Part shown: piece by piece, positions 34,564 to 43,240 of the stretch
How positions within the stretch are numbered: the stretch's first letter is position 1
Layout: each line of letters begins with the position of its first letter
NCBI RefSeq assembly: GCF_027924605.1
Contig: NZ_AP027042.1
Coordinates: 1,217,524-1,281,523, forward strand
DNA length: 64,000 nt
Direction: 5' to 3'
Origin: Dyella sp. GSA-30
Lineage (GTDB): Bacteria > Pseudomonadota > Gammaproteobacteria > Xanthomonadales > Rhodanobacteraceae
Position numbers and translations under genes: made by a program
Notes under the pieces: model-generated
Databases searched by the model: none
Told to the model about the DNA's origin: nothing
Seen by the model: the letters and a program-made list of their open reading frames with translations, nothing else

Positions 34564-37062
34564 TTACTGGCAGGCTTCGCAGTACTCAGGGTTTTCGAGT
34601 GAGCAGAACACTGCTGCATTCGCTTGGTCCTGCTCGATCACCGGCGCCTCGACCTTGGCCGTCGGCGCCGACACCGTCGTCTTGGCAATCTTGGTGGCAG
34701 GCCGCGAACGCAGGTAATACGTCGTCTTGATCCCCGACTTCCACGCGTACATATACATCGAGCTCAACTGACCGATGTTCGGATTTTCCATGAACAGGTT
34801 CAGCGACTGGCTCTGGTCGATATACGCACCGCGTGCGGCGCCGAGATCGATCAATGCCTTCTGCGGCAGTTCCCACACCGTGCGATAGATCAGGCGCAGG
34901 CGCTCAGGGATCGCGGCGATGCCCTGGATCGAGCCATCGGCCAGCTTGATCGCGTCGCGCACTTCGCTCGTCCACAGGCCCAGCGTCTTGAGCTCATCGG
35001 CAAGGTAGCGGTTGACCACCAGGAAGTCGCCCGACAGCGTCTCGCGCTTGAACAGGTTGCTCACCTGCGGCTCGATGCACTCGTAGCAACCGGCGATCGA
35101 GGCGATGGTCGCGGTCGGTGCGATCGCGATCAGCAGCGAGTTGCGCAGGCCGTGGGTCTTGATGCGCTCGCGCAAGGCATCCCAGCGTGCTACGTCGTTC
35201 GGCTTGGCCTGCGGCCAGTAGTCGAACTGCAGTTCGCCGTTGGCGGCGCGGCTTTCATCGAAGCCCGGGTGTGCGCCCTGCTTTTGCGCGATCTCGTTCG
35301 ACGCGTCGAGCGCATTGAAGTAGATCTCTTCGGCGATGCGCGTGGACAAGGCCAGCGCTTCGCTCGAATCGAACGGCAGACGCAGTTTGAAGAACACGTC
35401 CTGCAGGCCCATCACGCCCAGGCCGACCGGACGCCATTTGCGGTTGGCGGTGGCGGCGGTATCGATCGGATAGAAGTTGAGATCGATCACACGATCGAGC
35501 TGACGCACGGCGGTGCGCACGGTAGCGGCAAGCTTGGCAAAATCGACCGCGCCGTCGACCACATGACGGGCGAGATTGACCGAGCCGAGATTGCACACCG
35601 CCGTTTCGCCGGCCGAGGTCACTTCCAGGATCTCGGTGCACAGGTTGGACAGATGGATGACGTTCTCGGGTTTGGCCGTCTGATTGCTGGTGGCGTTCGA
35701 ACGGTCCTTGAAGGTCATCCAGCCGTTGCCGGTCTGCGCGAGCGTGCGCAGCATGCGGGCGTACAGCTCGCGCGCCTTGACCTTCTTGACGGCCAGCCCG
35801 GCCGCTTCAGCGTCGCGATAGGCCTGCTCGAAGGTTTCGCCCCAGCTATCGACGAAATGCGGCACCACTTTCGGATCGAACAGCGACCAGTCGCTGTCGG
35901 TCTCTACGCGGCGCATGAATTCGTCGGGAATCCAGTTGGCCAGATTGAGGTTGTGCGTCCGGCGCGCATCGTCGCCGGTGTTATCGCGCAGTTCGAGGAA
36001 CTCCTCGATGTCCGCATGCCACGGCTCCAGGTACACGCAGGCCGCGCCCTTGCGCTTGCCGCCCTGGTTCACTGCGGCGACCGAGGCGTCCAGCGTCTTC
36101 AGCCACGGCACCAGGCCGTTGGAATGACCGTTGGTGCCCTTGATCAGCGAACCGCGCGAACGCACGCGCGAGTAGGCCAGGCCAATGCCACCGGCAAACT
36201 TGGACAGCTTGGCGACGTCGCCGTACTTCTCGTAGATCGATTCGAGCGAATCGGTCGGCGAATCGAGCAGGAAGCACGAAGACAACTGCTCGTGCGAGGT
36301 GCCGGCATTGAACAGCGTCGGCGAGCTTGCAATGTATTCGAGCGACGAGAGCAGGCGATACAGCTCCAGCGTCTCGCCCATGTCGTTGCCGCCCAGTGCG
36401 CAGGCGATACGCATGAAGAAGTGCTGCGGCGTCTCGATCACCTTGCGCTGTTGCGGATGACGCAGCAGGTAGCGGTCGTACACGGTGCGCAGGCCGAAGT
36501 ATTCGAAGCGGCGCGTGGCCAGCGGATCGATCGCATCGTTGAGCTTGCGCGCATTGGCGACGACAAAGTCACGCAGGCGCGCATTGAGGATGCCCAGCTC
36601 GGCACCGCGCGCGATCGACTGCGAGAAGCTCTGGATTTCCTGGCCGCTGACTTCCTTTTCGATAAAGGCGCCGAGCAGGCGCGCGGCGAGCTGGCCATAT
36701 TCCGGCTCTTCGGCGGTAAGCGCCGCGGCCGTACGGATGGACAGTTCGTCCAGCTCCTGGGTGGTAGCGCCATCGTAAAGGCCGCCGATGGTCTTCAGGG
36801 CGACGCGCAGCGGGTCGACCCCGTGCAGGCCCTCGCCGCTGCGGGTGACCGCGCGCACGATCTTGTTGACGTCGACGATCTCCTGGCCACCGTTGCGCTT
36901 GGTCACGCGCATCTGGCCCGGGTTGTGCGGTGGCGTCAGCGCAAACGGAGTTTCCGTTGCGGCAGGGGAGGTCGAGCCGGTGCTGGCAGCATCGGCGGAG
37001 AAAGGAGAAGCGTCCACGCGACCGACGAGGCGTTCGCGCGTGGAAGTATCGAGAGGTTGCAT
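34564..37062 (-). CDS. nrdA: Ribonucleotide reductase large subunit NrdA (class Ia)
   Basis: 832 residues from the ATG at 37062 with GGAG upstream; the frame is open to 37209 but that is leader. An N-terminal ATP-cone (about 50-140, KRNGGQEIVDVNKIVRAVTR) gives allosteric control by ATP/dATP. The barrel contains the active-site HLSNLCTEILEV and CNLGSVNLARH; the C-terminal tail has the Cys-x2-Cys pair (EYCEACQ) that is reduced by thioredoxin or glutaredoxin. It reduces ribonucleoside diphosphates. The leader carries a cobalamin riboswitch, so the cell likely also has a B12-dependent reductase elsewhere. Confidence 0.95.
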   Translation of the reverse strand: MQPLDTSTRERLVGRVDASPFSADAASTGSTSPAATETPFALTPPHNPGQMRVTKRNGGQEIVDVNKIVRAVTRSGEGLHGVDPLRVALKTIGGLYDGATTQELDELSIRTAAALTAEEPEYGQLAARLLGAFIEKEVSGQEIQSFSQSIARGAELGILNARLRDFVVANARKLNDAIDPLATRRFEYFGLRTVYDRYLLRHPQQRKVIETPQHFFMRIACALGGNDMGETLELYRLLSSLEYIASSPTLFNAGTSHEQLSSCFLLDSPTDSLESIYEKYGDVAKLSKFAGGIGLAYSRVRSRGSLIKGTNGHSNGLVPWLKTLDASVAAVNQGGKRKGAACVYLEPWHADIEEFLELRDNTGDDARRTHNLNLANWIPDEFMRRVETDSDWSLFDPKVVPHFVDSWGETFEQAYRDAEAAGLAVKKVKARELYARMLRTLAQTGNGWMTFKDRSNATSNQTAKPENVIHLSNLCTEILEVTSAGETAVCNLGSVNLARHVVDGAVDFAKLAATVRTAVRQLDRVIDLNFYPIDTAATANRKWRPVGLGVMGLQDVFFKLRLPFDSSEALALSTRIAEEIYFNALDASNEIAQKQGAHPGFDESRAANGELQFDYWPQAKPNDVARWDALRERIKTHGLRNSLLIAIAPTATIASIAGCYECIEPQVSNLFKRETLSGDFLVVNRYLADELKTLGLWTSEVRDAIKLADGSIQGIAAIPERLRLIYRTVWELPQKALIDLGAARGAYIDQSQSLNLFMENPNIGQLSSMYMYAWKSGIKTTYYLRSRPATKIAKTTVSAPTAKVEAPVIEQDQANAAVFCSLENPEYCEACQ

Positions 37063-37232
37063 GGCGGCAGCGCTCCAGCAAAAAAGTTCGTTTCGCCTGC
37101 TCCCGCGCGCAGGGCTGAAAGGTGTGATGTAAGGGTTCCGCGAACGGTCGTATGGCGAGGCTAGGTGCCCCGCGTCCACGACGCGCTTCCCCGCGGAAGC
37201 CGCCATCACTCATCGCGGCGGCAGGCCGCGAT

Positions 37233-37430
37233 GTGTCGGCAGGTCTTCGGACTCGTGGACGAGGATCATTCCGGGCGATCCACCTACTTGCCCCCGCTTC
37301 CCAGCCTTACCGGCCAGTGCGATGGGGGTGTTCGTTTCCACTTACCGCTGCGGGGCAGTTCCGGATTCTCACCGGGATTCCCTATTAAGCCGATCCGACC
37401 GTGGGTCTGAGAAAGGCACCGACGAGGCAC
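37233..37430 (-). promoter_or_regulatory. Cobalamin (B12) riboswitch in the nrdAB leader
   Basis: Read on the minus strand, the B12 box is present: GGGAATCCCGGTGAGAATCC, then AACTGCCCCGCAGCGGTAA, the GCACTGG element and the closing GAAGACCTGCCGAC. The order and spacing match cobalamin riboswitches. The 3' end lies about 170 bases before the nrdA start; I cannot tell whether control is by termination or by hiding the ribosome site. B12 riboswitches before B12-independent isozymes (nrdAB, metE) are known to reduce expression when B12 is present. Confidence 0.93.
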
Positions 37431-37459
37431 AACATATCGGGGTCCAGGGGTCTGGTCAA
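37431..37459 (-). promoter_or_regulatory. Sigma70-like promoter of nrdAB
   Basis: On the minus strand TTGACC (37454-37459) is 17 bases from TATGTT (37431-37436). The start site would be near 37424, just at the 5' edge of the riboswitch. Confidence 0.6.
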
Positions 37460-37469
37460 CCCAATAATT

Positions 37470-37490
37470 TGTGGATAAGCCGGTGGATAA
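37470..37490 (-). promoter_or_regulatory. DnaA-box pair upstream of nrdAB
   Basis: On the minus strand TTATCCACA (37470-37478) is a perfect DnaA box and TTATCCACC (37482-37490) differs by one base; both point the same way with 12 bases between starts. They lie just upstream of the -35 element. E. coli nrdAB has DnaA boxes at its promoter as well. Confidence 0.6.
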
Positions 37491-37571
37491 ATACAAACGA
37501 AGCAGCCTGTTCAGGCGCTTGCAGGAATTTGCAGCTTTGTACGAATCGCCTGTCAGTGGCCCGGTCCGGGC

Positions 37572-38861
37572 CTAGCCCCGATGCATGCCCCGGCTACGCG
37601 GGTCCCGGAATACCAGCCAGGTCGCCAGCAGACCGCATAGCGCGGCGAAGGACAGCCACAGGCCGGGCGCCGCCTTGTCGCCGGTGGTATGGATCAGCCA
37701 TTGCGATATGGCCAGGCTGGAGCCGCCCAGGGTGGTGGCCAGGCTATAGGCCAGCGAAAAGCCGGTGGTGCGGACCTGGGCGGGCATGATCTCGGTCAGG
37801 GTCACCACCAGGGCGCCGTTGTAGCTGGCATAGATAAAGGACAGCCACAGCTCGACCGCGAGCAACCGGCCGAAGCCGGGCTCCGCGACCAGCCAGCTCA
37901 GTACCGGGTAGGCGGTCAGCAGCGCTAGCACGGTGCAGGCCAGCAGCAGCGGGCGGCGACCGATGCGGTCGGAGAGCGCGCCCATGATCGGCAGCCAGAT
38001 GAAATTGGAGACGCCCACGCACAGCGTCACCAGGAACACGTCGAAGGTGGACAGCTTCAACACTTCGCTGCCGAAGGTCGGCGTATACGCAGTGATCAGA
38101 TAAAAGGACACCGTCGTCATCATGACCAGGGCGACGCCGATCAGCACGATGCGCCCATGCGCGAGCATCGAGCGGTAGATCTCGCCGAAGCTCGGCCGCC
38201 GACGCGAAAGAAACTCCTCGGTCTCTTCCAGCGAGCGGCGGATGACGAACAGGAACGGCACGATCAGGCAACCGACCAGGAAGGGAATGCGCCAGCCCCA
38301 GCGGTCGATGGTCGCCGGAGGCATCCAGTACTGCAGCAGCAGGCCGATCGACGCGGCAAACACCACCGCGACCTGCTGGCTGGCCGATTGCCACGAACAG
38401 TAGAAGCCGCGCTGGCCGGGCCGCGCGATTTCGCTGAGGTAAACCGAGACGCCGCCCAGCTCCACGCCGGCGGAAAACCCCTGCAGCAGACGACCAGCCA
38501 GCACCAGCAGCGGCGCCAGCACGCCGATCGTCGCGTAATCGGGCACGGCGGCGACCAGCAGTGTGCCGACAGCCATCAACAACAGGGTAAGGATCAAACC
38601 CTTGCGGCGGCCGTGATGGTCGATATAAGCGCCCAGCACGATCGCGCCCACCGGTCGCATCACAAAACCGGCGGCAAAGGCGAGCAGGGTCAAAAGCAGC
38701 GAGGCATACGCGCTATGGCTCGGAAAGTACGCACGTGCAATGGCCGGGGCGTAATAGCCGTAGACCATGAAGTCGTACATCTCGAGAAAATTGCCGCTGA
38801 CCACCCGCACGATGGCCTTGAAGCTTTCCTTGCGCGAGCGCGGCGTACCGGCAGACGTCAT
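37572..38861 (-). CDS. MFS transporter, metabolite:H+ symporter (citrate/proline-betaine-like)
   Basis: 429 residues with about 12 membrane helices. The start ([20 protein letters not shown]) and loop 2-3 ([14 protein letters not shown]) are typical of the MHS group of MFS proteins, which import dicarboxylates, citrate, proline/betaine or shikimate with protons. The substrate cannot be named from sequence; citrate-proton symporters of Xanthomonads look similar. It is 9 bases downstream of the secreted hypothetical gene on the same strand and is probably cotranscribed. Confidence 0.88.
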   Translation of the reverse strand: MTSAGTPRSRKESFKAIVRVVSGNFLEMYDFMVYGYYAPAIARAYFPSHSAYASLLLTLLAFAAGFVMRPVGAIVLGAYIDHHGRRKGLILTLLLMAVGTLLVAAVPDYATIGVLAPLLVLAGRLLQGFSAGVELGGVSVYLSEIARPGQRGFYCSWQSASQQVAVVFAASIGLLLQYWMPPATIDRWGWRIPFLVGCLIVPFLFVIRRSLEETEEFLSRRRPSFGEIYRSMLAHGRIVLIGVALVMMTTVSFYLITAYTPTFGSEVLKLSTFDVFLVTLCVGVSNFIWLPIMGALSDRIGRRPLLLACTVLALLTAYPVLSWLVAEPGFGRLLAVELWLSFIYASYNGALVVTLTEIMPAQVRTTGFSLAYSLATTLGGSSLAISQWLIHTTGDKAAPGLWLSFAALCGLLATWLVFRDPRSRGMHRG

Positions 38862-38870
38862 GGGCCGGGC

Positions 38871-39263
38871 TCAGGGCACGACGCTGACGTCGATCTCGAT
38901 CGGGTAATCCGTCTGACCGGTTTGCACCGGCGGCTTGGGGAATGTCCAGGCCGAGAACTGCCCGGCGACGCATTTGGCCACGGGTGTGGGCACGCGCACG
39001 TCCACCCGTAGCGGGTGGCCATCCGGCGAGATGTCGGCCACCAGCGTGAAAGGCGACTTGTCCGCCGGCGCGTTGCTCTTGATGCAACCCTTGAGCGTGT
39101 CGGTCATCGGATTGCCGGTCTTGTCCCAGAACAGTTTCTGGTAGGCGGGACCGGTGGCGGCACCTTCGGCCAGTTTCGCGCGGGTGACGCGCGTGGAGAA
39201 GTCGTCGACGGCCGGCGTTTGCGGCGCGCCCATCAGCAGGGCGAGGGTGATCAGGCTGAACAT
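38871..39263 (-). CDS. Small secreted hypothetical protein
   Basis: 130 residues with a short signal-like start (MFSLITLALLMGAPQTPA) and two cysteines (LKGCIKSN and AKCVAGQF) that could form a disulfide in the periplasm. A TonB-C-like or secretin-like pattern (HPLRVDVRVPTPVAKCVAG, AWTFPKPP) resembles the C-terminal energy-coupling fold of small exported proteins. No known name. Followed by the MFS gene after 9 bases. Confidence 0.75.
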   Translation of the reverse strand: MFSLITLALLMGAPQTPAVDDFSTRVTRAKLAEGAATGPAYQKLFWDKTGNPMTDTLKGCIKSNAPADKSPFTLVADISPDGHPLRVDVRVPTPVAKCVAGQFSAWTFPKPPVQTGQTDYPIEIDVSVVP

Positions 39264-39317
39264 GGTGTTGCCTCCGCGAAGGGTCTCTGAAAACTAGCTA
39301 GTTTTTGTAGGAGCGAC

Positions 39318-39361
39318 TTCAGTCGCGACCCAGGGTGACGTCACCCTGGGTCGCGACTGAA
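39318..39361. repeat. 44-bp perfect palindrome in a REP-like repeat
   Basis: Two 22-bp arms (TTCAGTCGCGACCCAGGGTG.. then its inverse) join with no loop. It is preceded by TTTTGTAGGAGCGACTTCAG shared with the element at 31032. Intergenic, between the secreted hypothetical gene and zapE. Confidence 0.85.
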
Positions 39362-39391
39362 AGGAACCTCAAATAACCTCGGTTTTCCCTA

Positions 39392-39520
39392 TCGTCATTC
39401 CGGCGCAGGCCGGAACCCAGTGGGTTTGCGATCGGTTGTCGCGAGAGCCTGCAAAAGTCGGCCCTATCGCGAAAACTGAAAACCGATGCCACTGGGTTCC
39501 GGCCTGCGCCGGAATGACGA
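39392..39520. repeat. Inverted repeat pair, 32-bp arms
   Basis: Arms 39392-39423 and 39489-39520 are perfect inverses (core CCGGCGCAGGCCGGAA) around 65 bases. The interior has a nested ATCGGTT...AACCGAT pair. The same core, with CCGGCGAAGGCCGG, is found at 40720-40826, so this is a family. Confidence 0.85.
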
Positions 39521-39566
39521 GTAGGAAGGGCTATTCGAGACTTCCTAATGCCGCTCCCACATAAAA

Positions 39567-40682
39567 TCAATCCGCACGGTGATCGAGCGCCAGGTACGCC
39601 TCGCTCTGCATTTCGATCAGGCGCGATTCGGTACGACCGAACTCCGCGCGCAAGCGTTCGCCATCGTACAGCTCGGTGATCGCTGCGGCAGCGGAAAGAA
39701 TCAGCTTGACGTGACGGTCGTAGAACTCGTCCACCAGCAGCACGAAGCGCTTGGCCGCATCCTCGCTGTAGACGGTGAACTGCGGCACGTTGGAGACGAT
39801 GATCGCGGGCCCGGCCTTGGCCAGTTCGATGTAATCGGATACGGCGCGCGGCCCTTCGCAGAGTGCATCGAATTCGAACCAGAGGATATTGTCGGCACGC
39901 TTGCGCAAGGGAATCGGCCGATCGTTGATGACGATATCGCCACCCTCGACAACATCGCCGACCGCTTGCGTGGTGAAGATCTTCGACAGCGCGCGCTCGG
40001 CTTCCGCACTCGGCGGCGTGTGATACACCGGTGCCTGCGATAGCGCACGCAGGCGCCAGTCGCGGCTGGAGATCATTTCCACCACGTGGCAGCGCCGCTC
40101 GAGCAAGGCGATCGCCGGCAGGAAGCGGGCGCGTTGCAGGCCGTCCTTGTAAAGATTCTTTGGCGCAGTGTTCGACGTCGTCACCAGGGTGACGCCACGG
40201 GCGAACAAGGCGTCGAGCAGGGTGGCCAGAATCATCGCATCGCCGATGTCGTTGACCAGAAACTCGTCCAGGCACAGGACGCGACACCGCTGCGCGATAC
40301 CGGCGGCCACTTCGATCAGCGGGTCCTGTCGTTCACCCAGCTCACGCAGGCGCTCATGCACCTCGCCCATGAAGCGGTGATAGTGGCGACGTAATGCCAC
40401 GCCAGGCGGCAGGCTCGACACGAACAGGTCCATCAGAAACGTCTTGCCGCGACCGACGCTGCCCCAGAGGTACAAGCCGGGTACGGGCTCCGATGATTCG
40501 TTGCCGAGCAGCGATTTCAACTTTCCGAAGAAGCCGCTGTTGTCCTGCCTGGTTTCGCAGAGCGATGCATACATGCGATCGAACTCGGGCAGCAGCGCCT
40601 GCTGCGCGGGATCGGCTTCCCAGCGATGTGCCGCGATACCTTCCTGGTAACGCGCGCTGGGGGAGAGGGGGATGTCGCTCAT
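39567..40682 (-). CDS. zapE: Cell division ATPase ZapE (AFG1/LACE1 family)
   Basis: 371 residues, the usual length. Walker A is in LYLWGSVGRGKTFLMDLF, Walker B in LCLDEFLVNDIGDAM, and the sensor region TTSNTAPKNLYKDG follows. ZapE is a cytoplasmic ATPase that binds FtsZ and helps constrict the division ring under stress. The start (MSDIPLSPSARYQEGIAAHR) is typical. It is transcribed alone between two groups of palindromic repeats. Confidence 0.94.
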   Translation of the reverse strand: MSDIPLSPSARYQEGIAAHRWEADPAQQALLPEFDRMYASLCETRQDNSGFFGKLKSLLGNESSEPVPGLYLWGSVGRGKTFLMDLFVSSLPPGVALRRHYHRFMGEVHERLRELGERQDPLIEVAAGIAQRCRVLCLDEFLVNDIGDAMILATLLDALFARGVTLVTTSNTAPKNLYKDGLQRARFLPAIALLERRCHVVEMISSRDWRLRALSQAPVYHTPPSAEAERALSKIFTTQAVGDVVEGGDIVINDRPIPLRKRADNILWFEFDALCEGPRAVSDYIELAKAGPAIIVSNVPQFTVYSEDAAKRFVLLVDEFYDRHVKLILSAAAAITELYDGERLRAEFGRTESRLIEMQSEAYLALDHRAD

Positions 40683-40719
40683 GGTCTACCGGATAATTCG
40701 TATGGCTGAAAGAAACCAC

Positions 40720-40826
40720 CGTCATCCCGGCGAAGGCCGGGATCTACTCCTCTAAGTGGCCGCTTGCCAAAGGTCGTCTGACAGGCGAGGACTGAGGAAT
40801 GGATCCCGGCCTTCGCCGGGATGACG
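40720..40826. repeat. Inverted repeat pair, 25-bp arms
   Basis: Arms 40720-40744 and 40802-40826 are perfect inverses and contain the CCCGGCGAAGGCCGGG core, itself palindromic. Same family as 39392-39520. Located between zapE and the LprI-domain gene. Confidence 0.85.
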
Positions 40827-40847
40827 ACGTAGGAGAGGATGTTTAAT

Positions 40848-41852
40848 TCAAGGCATGTAATCGACCGGCAATTTTGAATCACGCTCGTCATGCCACGCCT
40901 GGATCGTCTTCGGCAGACGCTTTTTCCAGGCCGGTACATTGGTGTAGTAGCGCATGCGCGAGTTGTTCTGCTTGTCGAACACCAGCAGGCCAATCCAGAG
41001 CTGATCGCCCTTGCGCATGACTACCGCGGCATTGGTATTGGCCAGGCCGCGCACGAAATAATCGCCGACCTTCGCGCCCAGACCGTCCTTGTCGTCGATC
41101 TCGCCCTGCATGTTGATGGTGTCGAGGAGGTTCTGATAATCCTCGCCCAGCAAGGTGCGCGCGACGGCGTCCTGGTTCGCATCGAGCACCTTCAGGCTGA
41201 CCAGCGATGCTTTCGGCTTGGCCGCAATCGCGCTCGCCGGCAGGTAGTTGCCGCCGTAATAAACACCGTTGCCCGCACCGCAATCGTTCTGGTTCTGGCG
41301 CACGGTCAGTCGTTGCCCGACCCGCACGAAATCGAGCTGGCAATCGTCCTTGTCGCGATAGGTGGCACGGTCGTTCTTCAGCACGATCTTGCCTTCCAGT
41401 GCACCGCTGTTGCCGCCGTTGTTCGCCTCGATGCTGAATTTCAGCGCCGGCGGTTTGCCGGTGATGCTGATCTGGCTGCTGGCCGACGGGTTGTCGTTGT
41501 CGAGCTGCCATACCTGCACCCAGCGCGCATCGCCGGTACGCGCCGTGCTGGCGGTGTTCTGCAGACGATCCAGGCGTTCCTGGTAAACACGTTGAAGGCA
41601 CGCGGTGTCGCCGCCGCAGGCGTTGCGACGCTTGAGCCAGTCGCGCTGTGAGCTGCGCAGGCTGTCGGGGTTGGCAGCGGCCGACATGGCGCTGATGAAG
41701 GCGCTATTGAGATCGCTGTCCAGTTTGGACAAATCGGCATCGCCGCAAATGGCTTTTTCCGCGGGCGTGGCGGCCTTGCTGCAGTCGAAGCTCGCTGCGT
41801 TTGCGGCCAGCGGTAGCGCCAGCAGCGCTGCGGCAATCAGAAAAAGGCGCAT
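40848..41852 (-). CDS. Secreted LprI-domain protein
   Basis: 334 residues from the ATG at 41852. Signal peptide: MRLFLIAAALLALPLAANAA. The first mature domain matches the LprI (DUF1311) fold with paired cysteines (FDCSKAATPAEKAIC and RNACGGDTAC), known from lysozyme inhibitors such as mycobacterial LprI. The rest (about 110-334) is an uncharacterised beta-rich region with further cysteines (KDDCQLDF, QNDCGAGNG). The ribosome site AAAGGAG lies in the end of the alpha/beta hydrolase gene, 2 bases downstream of whose stop it starts, so translation is coupled. Confidence 0.82.
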   Translation of the reverse strand: MRLFLIAAALLALPLAANAASFDCSKAATPAEKAICGDADLSKLDSDLNSAFISAMSAAANPDSLRSSQRDWLKRRNACGGDTACLQRVYQERLDRLQNTASTARTGDARWVQVWQLDNDNPSASSQISITGKPPALKFSIEANNGGNSGALEGKIVLKNDRATYRDKDDCQLDFVRVGQRLTVRQNQNDCGAGNGVYYGGNYLPASAIAAKPKASLVSLKVLDANQDAVARTLLGEDYQNLLDTINMQGEIDDKDGLGAKVGDYFVRGLANTNAAVVMRKGDQLWIGLLVFDKQNNSRMRYYTNVPAWKKRLPKTIQAWHDERDSKLPVDYMP

Positions 41853-41854
41853 CC

Positions 41855-42541
41855 TTAACTCCTTTGAGGTGGTAGCCAATCGCGTATCGAGTGCTTGATC
41901 GCGCCGCGCAGATCCATCAGGCGGCGATGAAAGAAGTGGCTGGTTTCGGGCATGCGCACCAGTTCCGGCGGATGCTCCATGGCGTCGATCCAGTCGAATA
42001 CGGCCTGCGGATCGACGATTTCGTCGTCTTCGCCCTGCACGACCAGCCAGGGACATGTGGGCAACTCGACCGTGTCGAATGGCCAGCGCCCGGCAGGCGG
42101 TGCGATGCTGATCAGCGCGTCGGCGTGCAAGCGCACCGCGTTGCGGATCGACACATAGCTGCCGAACGAGAAACCGGCCAGCCACAATGCGTCGTCCGGG
42201 CGTAGCCTGCGTACCCATTGAGCGACCGCGGCCAGGTCGTCGCCCTCGCCGTTGCCGTCGTCGTAGCTGCCTTCGGACTCGCCAGTGCCGCGAAAATTGA
42301 AGCGCAGCGTATCCAGGCCCGATTCGCGCAGGCTGCGCTCGACCATTGTGACCACTTTGTTATGCATGGTGCCGCCTTGCAGCGGATGCGGATGGCAGAC
42401 GATCGCCGTACCGCGGCGCGCGCCAGGACGCTCGGCCACGTCGCTGATGACTTCGAGCTTGCCGGCCGGGCCGTTGAGCGCGAAGCTGGCGGCCTGATCG
42501 GGAAAACTGTCGGGGTCTGCGGGAAGCGCCAGGATGTTCAT
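41855..42541 (-). CDS. Alpha/beta hydrolase
   Basis: 228 residues from the ATG at 42541; the longer frame to 42886 overlaps the divergent gene. Alpha/beta hydrolase pattern: oxyanion region VCHPHPLQGGTMHN, nucleophile Ser in LAGFSFGSYVS, Asp in VQGEDDEIVDP and His in ETSHFFHRR. This type belongs to the dienelactone-hydrolase/YheT-like group found widely in Proteobacteria; it is cytoplasmic with no signal. It is coupled to the LprI gene 2 bases after. Substrate not known. Confidence 0.88.
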   Translation of the reverse strand: MNILALPADPDSFPDQAASFALNGPAGKLEVISDVAERPGARRGTAIVCHPHPLQGGTMHNKVVTMVERSLRESGLDTLRFNFRGTGESEGSYDDGNGEGDDLAAVAQWVRRLRPDDALWLAGFSFGSYVSIRNAVRLHADALISIAPPAGRWPFDTVELPTCPWLVVQGEDDEIVDPQAVFDWIDAMEHPPELVRMPETSHFFHRRLMDLRGAIKHSIRDWLPPQRS

Positions 42542-42589
42542 GACCGGAATGATAACCGCCCAGGCGACCGGACGAGCCGTGCCGCGACG

Positions 42590-43186
42590 ATGAACCATCT
42601 TGCGCATGCCTTGCTCGCGGGCGACGACGAGCTGATGCAACTGGGCGGCATGCTTGGCGATTTCGTGCACGGACCGCCCGAGGCGCTGCGCCTGCCCGAA
42701 GGGGCTATCGACGGTGTCCGCCTGCATCGCGCCATCGACGTCTATACCGACAGTCATCCCGAAGTGATCGCGGCGCGCGCCCTGTTCGAGGCCCCCTATC
42801 GCCGCTACGCGGGGATTTTGCTCGACATGTGGTTCGACCATTGCCTCGCTCGCGATTTCCTGCGCTGGAGTGGGCAGCCCCTGCACCTGTTCTCTCCGGC
42901 GCTACGCGATCTGCTCTATCGCCACGAGCCGCTGCTGCCGCCGGATCTGAAACGATTCCTTGTATATATGGAGACGCATGGCCTGCCTGCGGGCTATGCC
43001 GACCCGGCGGAGATAGGCCGGGCGCTGGGTGGCATCTCGCGCCGACTGCGGCGCGCCAATCCACTGGCGCAGTCGTTGCCGGTACTGAAGGCGCTACGGC
43101 AGCCGTTGCAGCAGCGCTTCGAAGCATTTTTCCCACGGCTTCAGCGTTTTGCGCGCGAGTGGCGTGCCGAGCGCGGGCTGCCTTAG
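42590..43186 (+). CDS. ACP phosphodiesterase-like protein (AcpH family)
   Basis: 198 residues from the ATG at 42590; frames upstream overlap the alpha/beta hydrolase. The family motif MNHLAHALLAGDDELMQLGG with GDFVHGP, then LHRAIDVYTDSHP and a helix WFDHCLARDF give the conserved His/Asp pattern of AcpH, which removes the phosphopantetheine group from acyl carrier protein in E. coli. Cytoplasmic. It is divergent from the hydrolase gene and is followed by a hairpin. Confidence 0.87.
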   Translation: MNHLAHALLAGDDELMQLGGMLGDFVHGPPEALRLPEGAIDGVRLHRAIDVYTDSHPEVIAARALFEAPYRRYAGILLDMWFDHCLARDFLRWSGQPLHLFSPALRDLLYRHEPLLPPDLKRFLVYMETHGLPAGYADPAEIGRALGGISRRLRRANPLAQSLPVLKALRQPLQQRFEAFFPRLQRFAREWRAERGLP

Positions 43187-43194
43187 AAACGACA

Positions 43195-43214
43195 ACGCCG
43201 CCCGAAGGCGGCGT
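43195..43214. terminator. Hairpin between convergent genes
   Basis: ACGCCGCC-cgaa-GGCGGCGT, 8 bp, between the AcpH-like gene and the convergent cytochrome gene. T-tracts are weak on both strands, so termination strength is uncertain. Confidence 0.5.
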
Positions 43215-43240
43215 CGTTCGAACTGGTAAAGCGTTACGGC

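Noticed and set aside
34624-37164. 846-residue open frame on the plus strand over nrdA
   Set aside because: Fully antisense to nrdA, Arg/Gln/His/Leu-rich with no recognisable domain; a shadow of the codon bias.
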